Source of the DNA: an uncultured Microbacteriaceae bacterium
GTDB taxonomy: Bacteria > Actinomycetota > Actinomycetes > Actinomycetales > Microbacteriaceae
Length of the DNA: 12,279 nucleotides
Reading direction: 5' to 3'
NCBI GenBank assembly: GCA_946481135.1
Contig: CAMLMQ010000076.1
Location: 1 to 12,279, forward strand
Shown: positions 12,155 through 12,279 of the stretch, one piece after another
How positions within the stretch are numbered: the stretch's first letter is position 1
Layout: each line of letters starts with the position of its first letter
Notes under the pieces: generated by a model
The model's database searches: none
What the model saw: only the letters and a program-made list of their open reading frames with translations
What the model was told of the DNA's origin: nothing
Translations under genes and position numbers: made by a program

Positions 12155-12160
12155 AGCTTA
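12155..12160 (-). promoter_or_regulatory. -10 hexamer, leaderless HhH-GPD mRNA
   Basis: TAAGCT on the minus strand ends 6 bases (CACGGC) before the ATG at 12148. No Shine-Dalgarno is present. Confidence 0.5.
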
Positions 12161-12180
12161 GGCACCCCGCCGCGGGTTGA

Positions 12181-12279
12181 GTAGCGGGGCGCCCCGCCCC
12201 CCGGGGAAAAACCCGGCGCCCCCACGGGGGGGGTGGGTTGGACGGGGCCGCGCCCGCGCGCCCCCGCAACCCCCCCCGG
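12181..12279. other. low-complexity, probably low-quality contig end
   Basis: The last 100 bases are packed with homopolymers (six C, five A, eight G, eight C) and near-palindromes, including a 14-bp one at 12184-12197 (GCGGGGCGCCCCGC). No coding pattern fits on either strand. It looks like collapsed or error-rich sequence at an assembly edge and not a biological element. Confidence 0.5.

Noticed and set aside
1..12279. CRISPR array, IS element, prophage or toxin-antitoxin pair
   Set aside because: No regularly spaced repeats, transposase, integrase or recognisable toxin/antitoxin was found on either strand.

Overview
The window is a dense, GC-rich (roughly 70%) actinobacterial chromosome segment. 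The protein families point to Microbacteriaceae (Microbacterium/Agromyces/Leifsonia-like): an FBP-type zinc-finger protein, a PspC mini-protein, an M23 peptidase with the 'DGFTVSEFSLVQWPL' linker, an actinobacterial HhH-GPD protein and a tandem CNNM/CBS pair. The genus is inferred from family content and not proven. No phage, IS, CRISPR, tRNA or rRNA was seen, and I found no convincing new defence or biosynthetic system.

Layout. 1-92: 3' end of a membrane protein gene (+). 97-459: orphan 120-aa gene (+). 557-2610: three leftward genes, a family 2 glycosyltransferase, a GNAT acetyltransferase and a secreted M23 peptidase. 2611-2836: divergent regulatory region. 2837-4332: a 61-aa protein and an acyltransferase-3 membrane protein (+). 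4329-5147: two leftward small membrane proteins, one with a Gly-Asp-Phe tail and one PspC. 5232-5726: FBP zinc-finger protein (+). 5723-7273: leftward SRPBCC protein, 57-aa membrane protein and NAD(P)HX dehydratase (nnrD). 7297-9017: HAD hydrolase and old-yellow-enzyme oxidoreductase, translationally coupled (+). 9028-9088: long hairpin. 9105-11515: two coupled CNNM/CBS membrane proteins (-). 11576-12148: HhH-GPD protein (-). 12160-12279: low-complexity, homopolymer-rich end that looks like a poor contig terminus.

The gene set is mostly housekeeping: envelope work (glycosyltransferase, M23, acyltransferase, PspC), nicotinamide cofactor repair and NAD(P)H-dependent reduction (nnrD, OYE), metal/ion homeostasis (CNNM pair) and base-excision repair (HhH-GPD). 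No single pathway links them all.

The most informative signal is regulatory. Nine of seventeen gene starts carry a TANNNT hexamer exactly 6 or 7 bases before the start codon and no Shine-Dalgarno sequence, which is the layout of leaderless transcripts. This pattern fixes several ambiguous starts. At nnrD/HAD two such hexamers overlap by two bases on opposite strands, giving a very compact bidirectional promoter. Genes without the pattern include coupled or downstream operon genes (OYE, second CNNM, SRPBCC), a gene with a good Shine-Dalgarno (61-aa protein) and the M23 gene, which instead has a classical -35/-10 and a long hairpin-rich leader.
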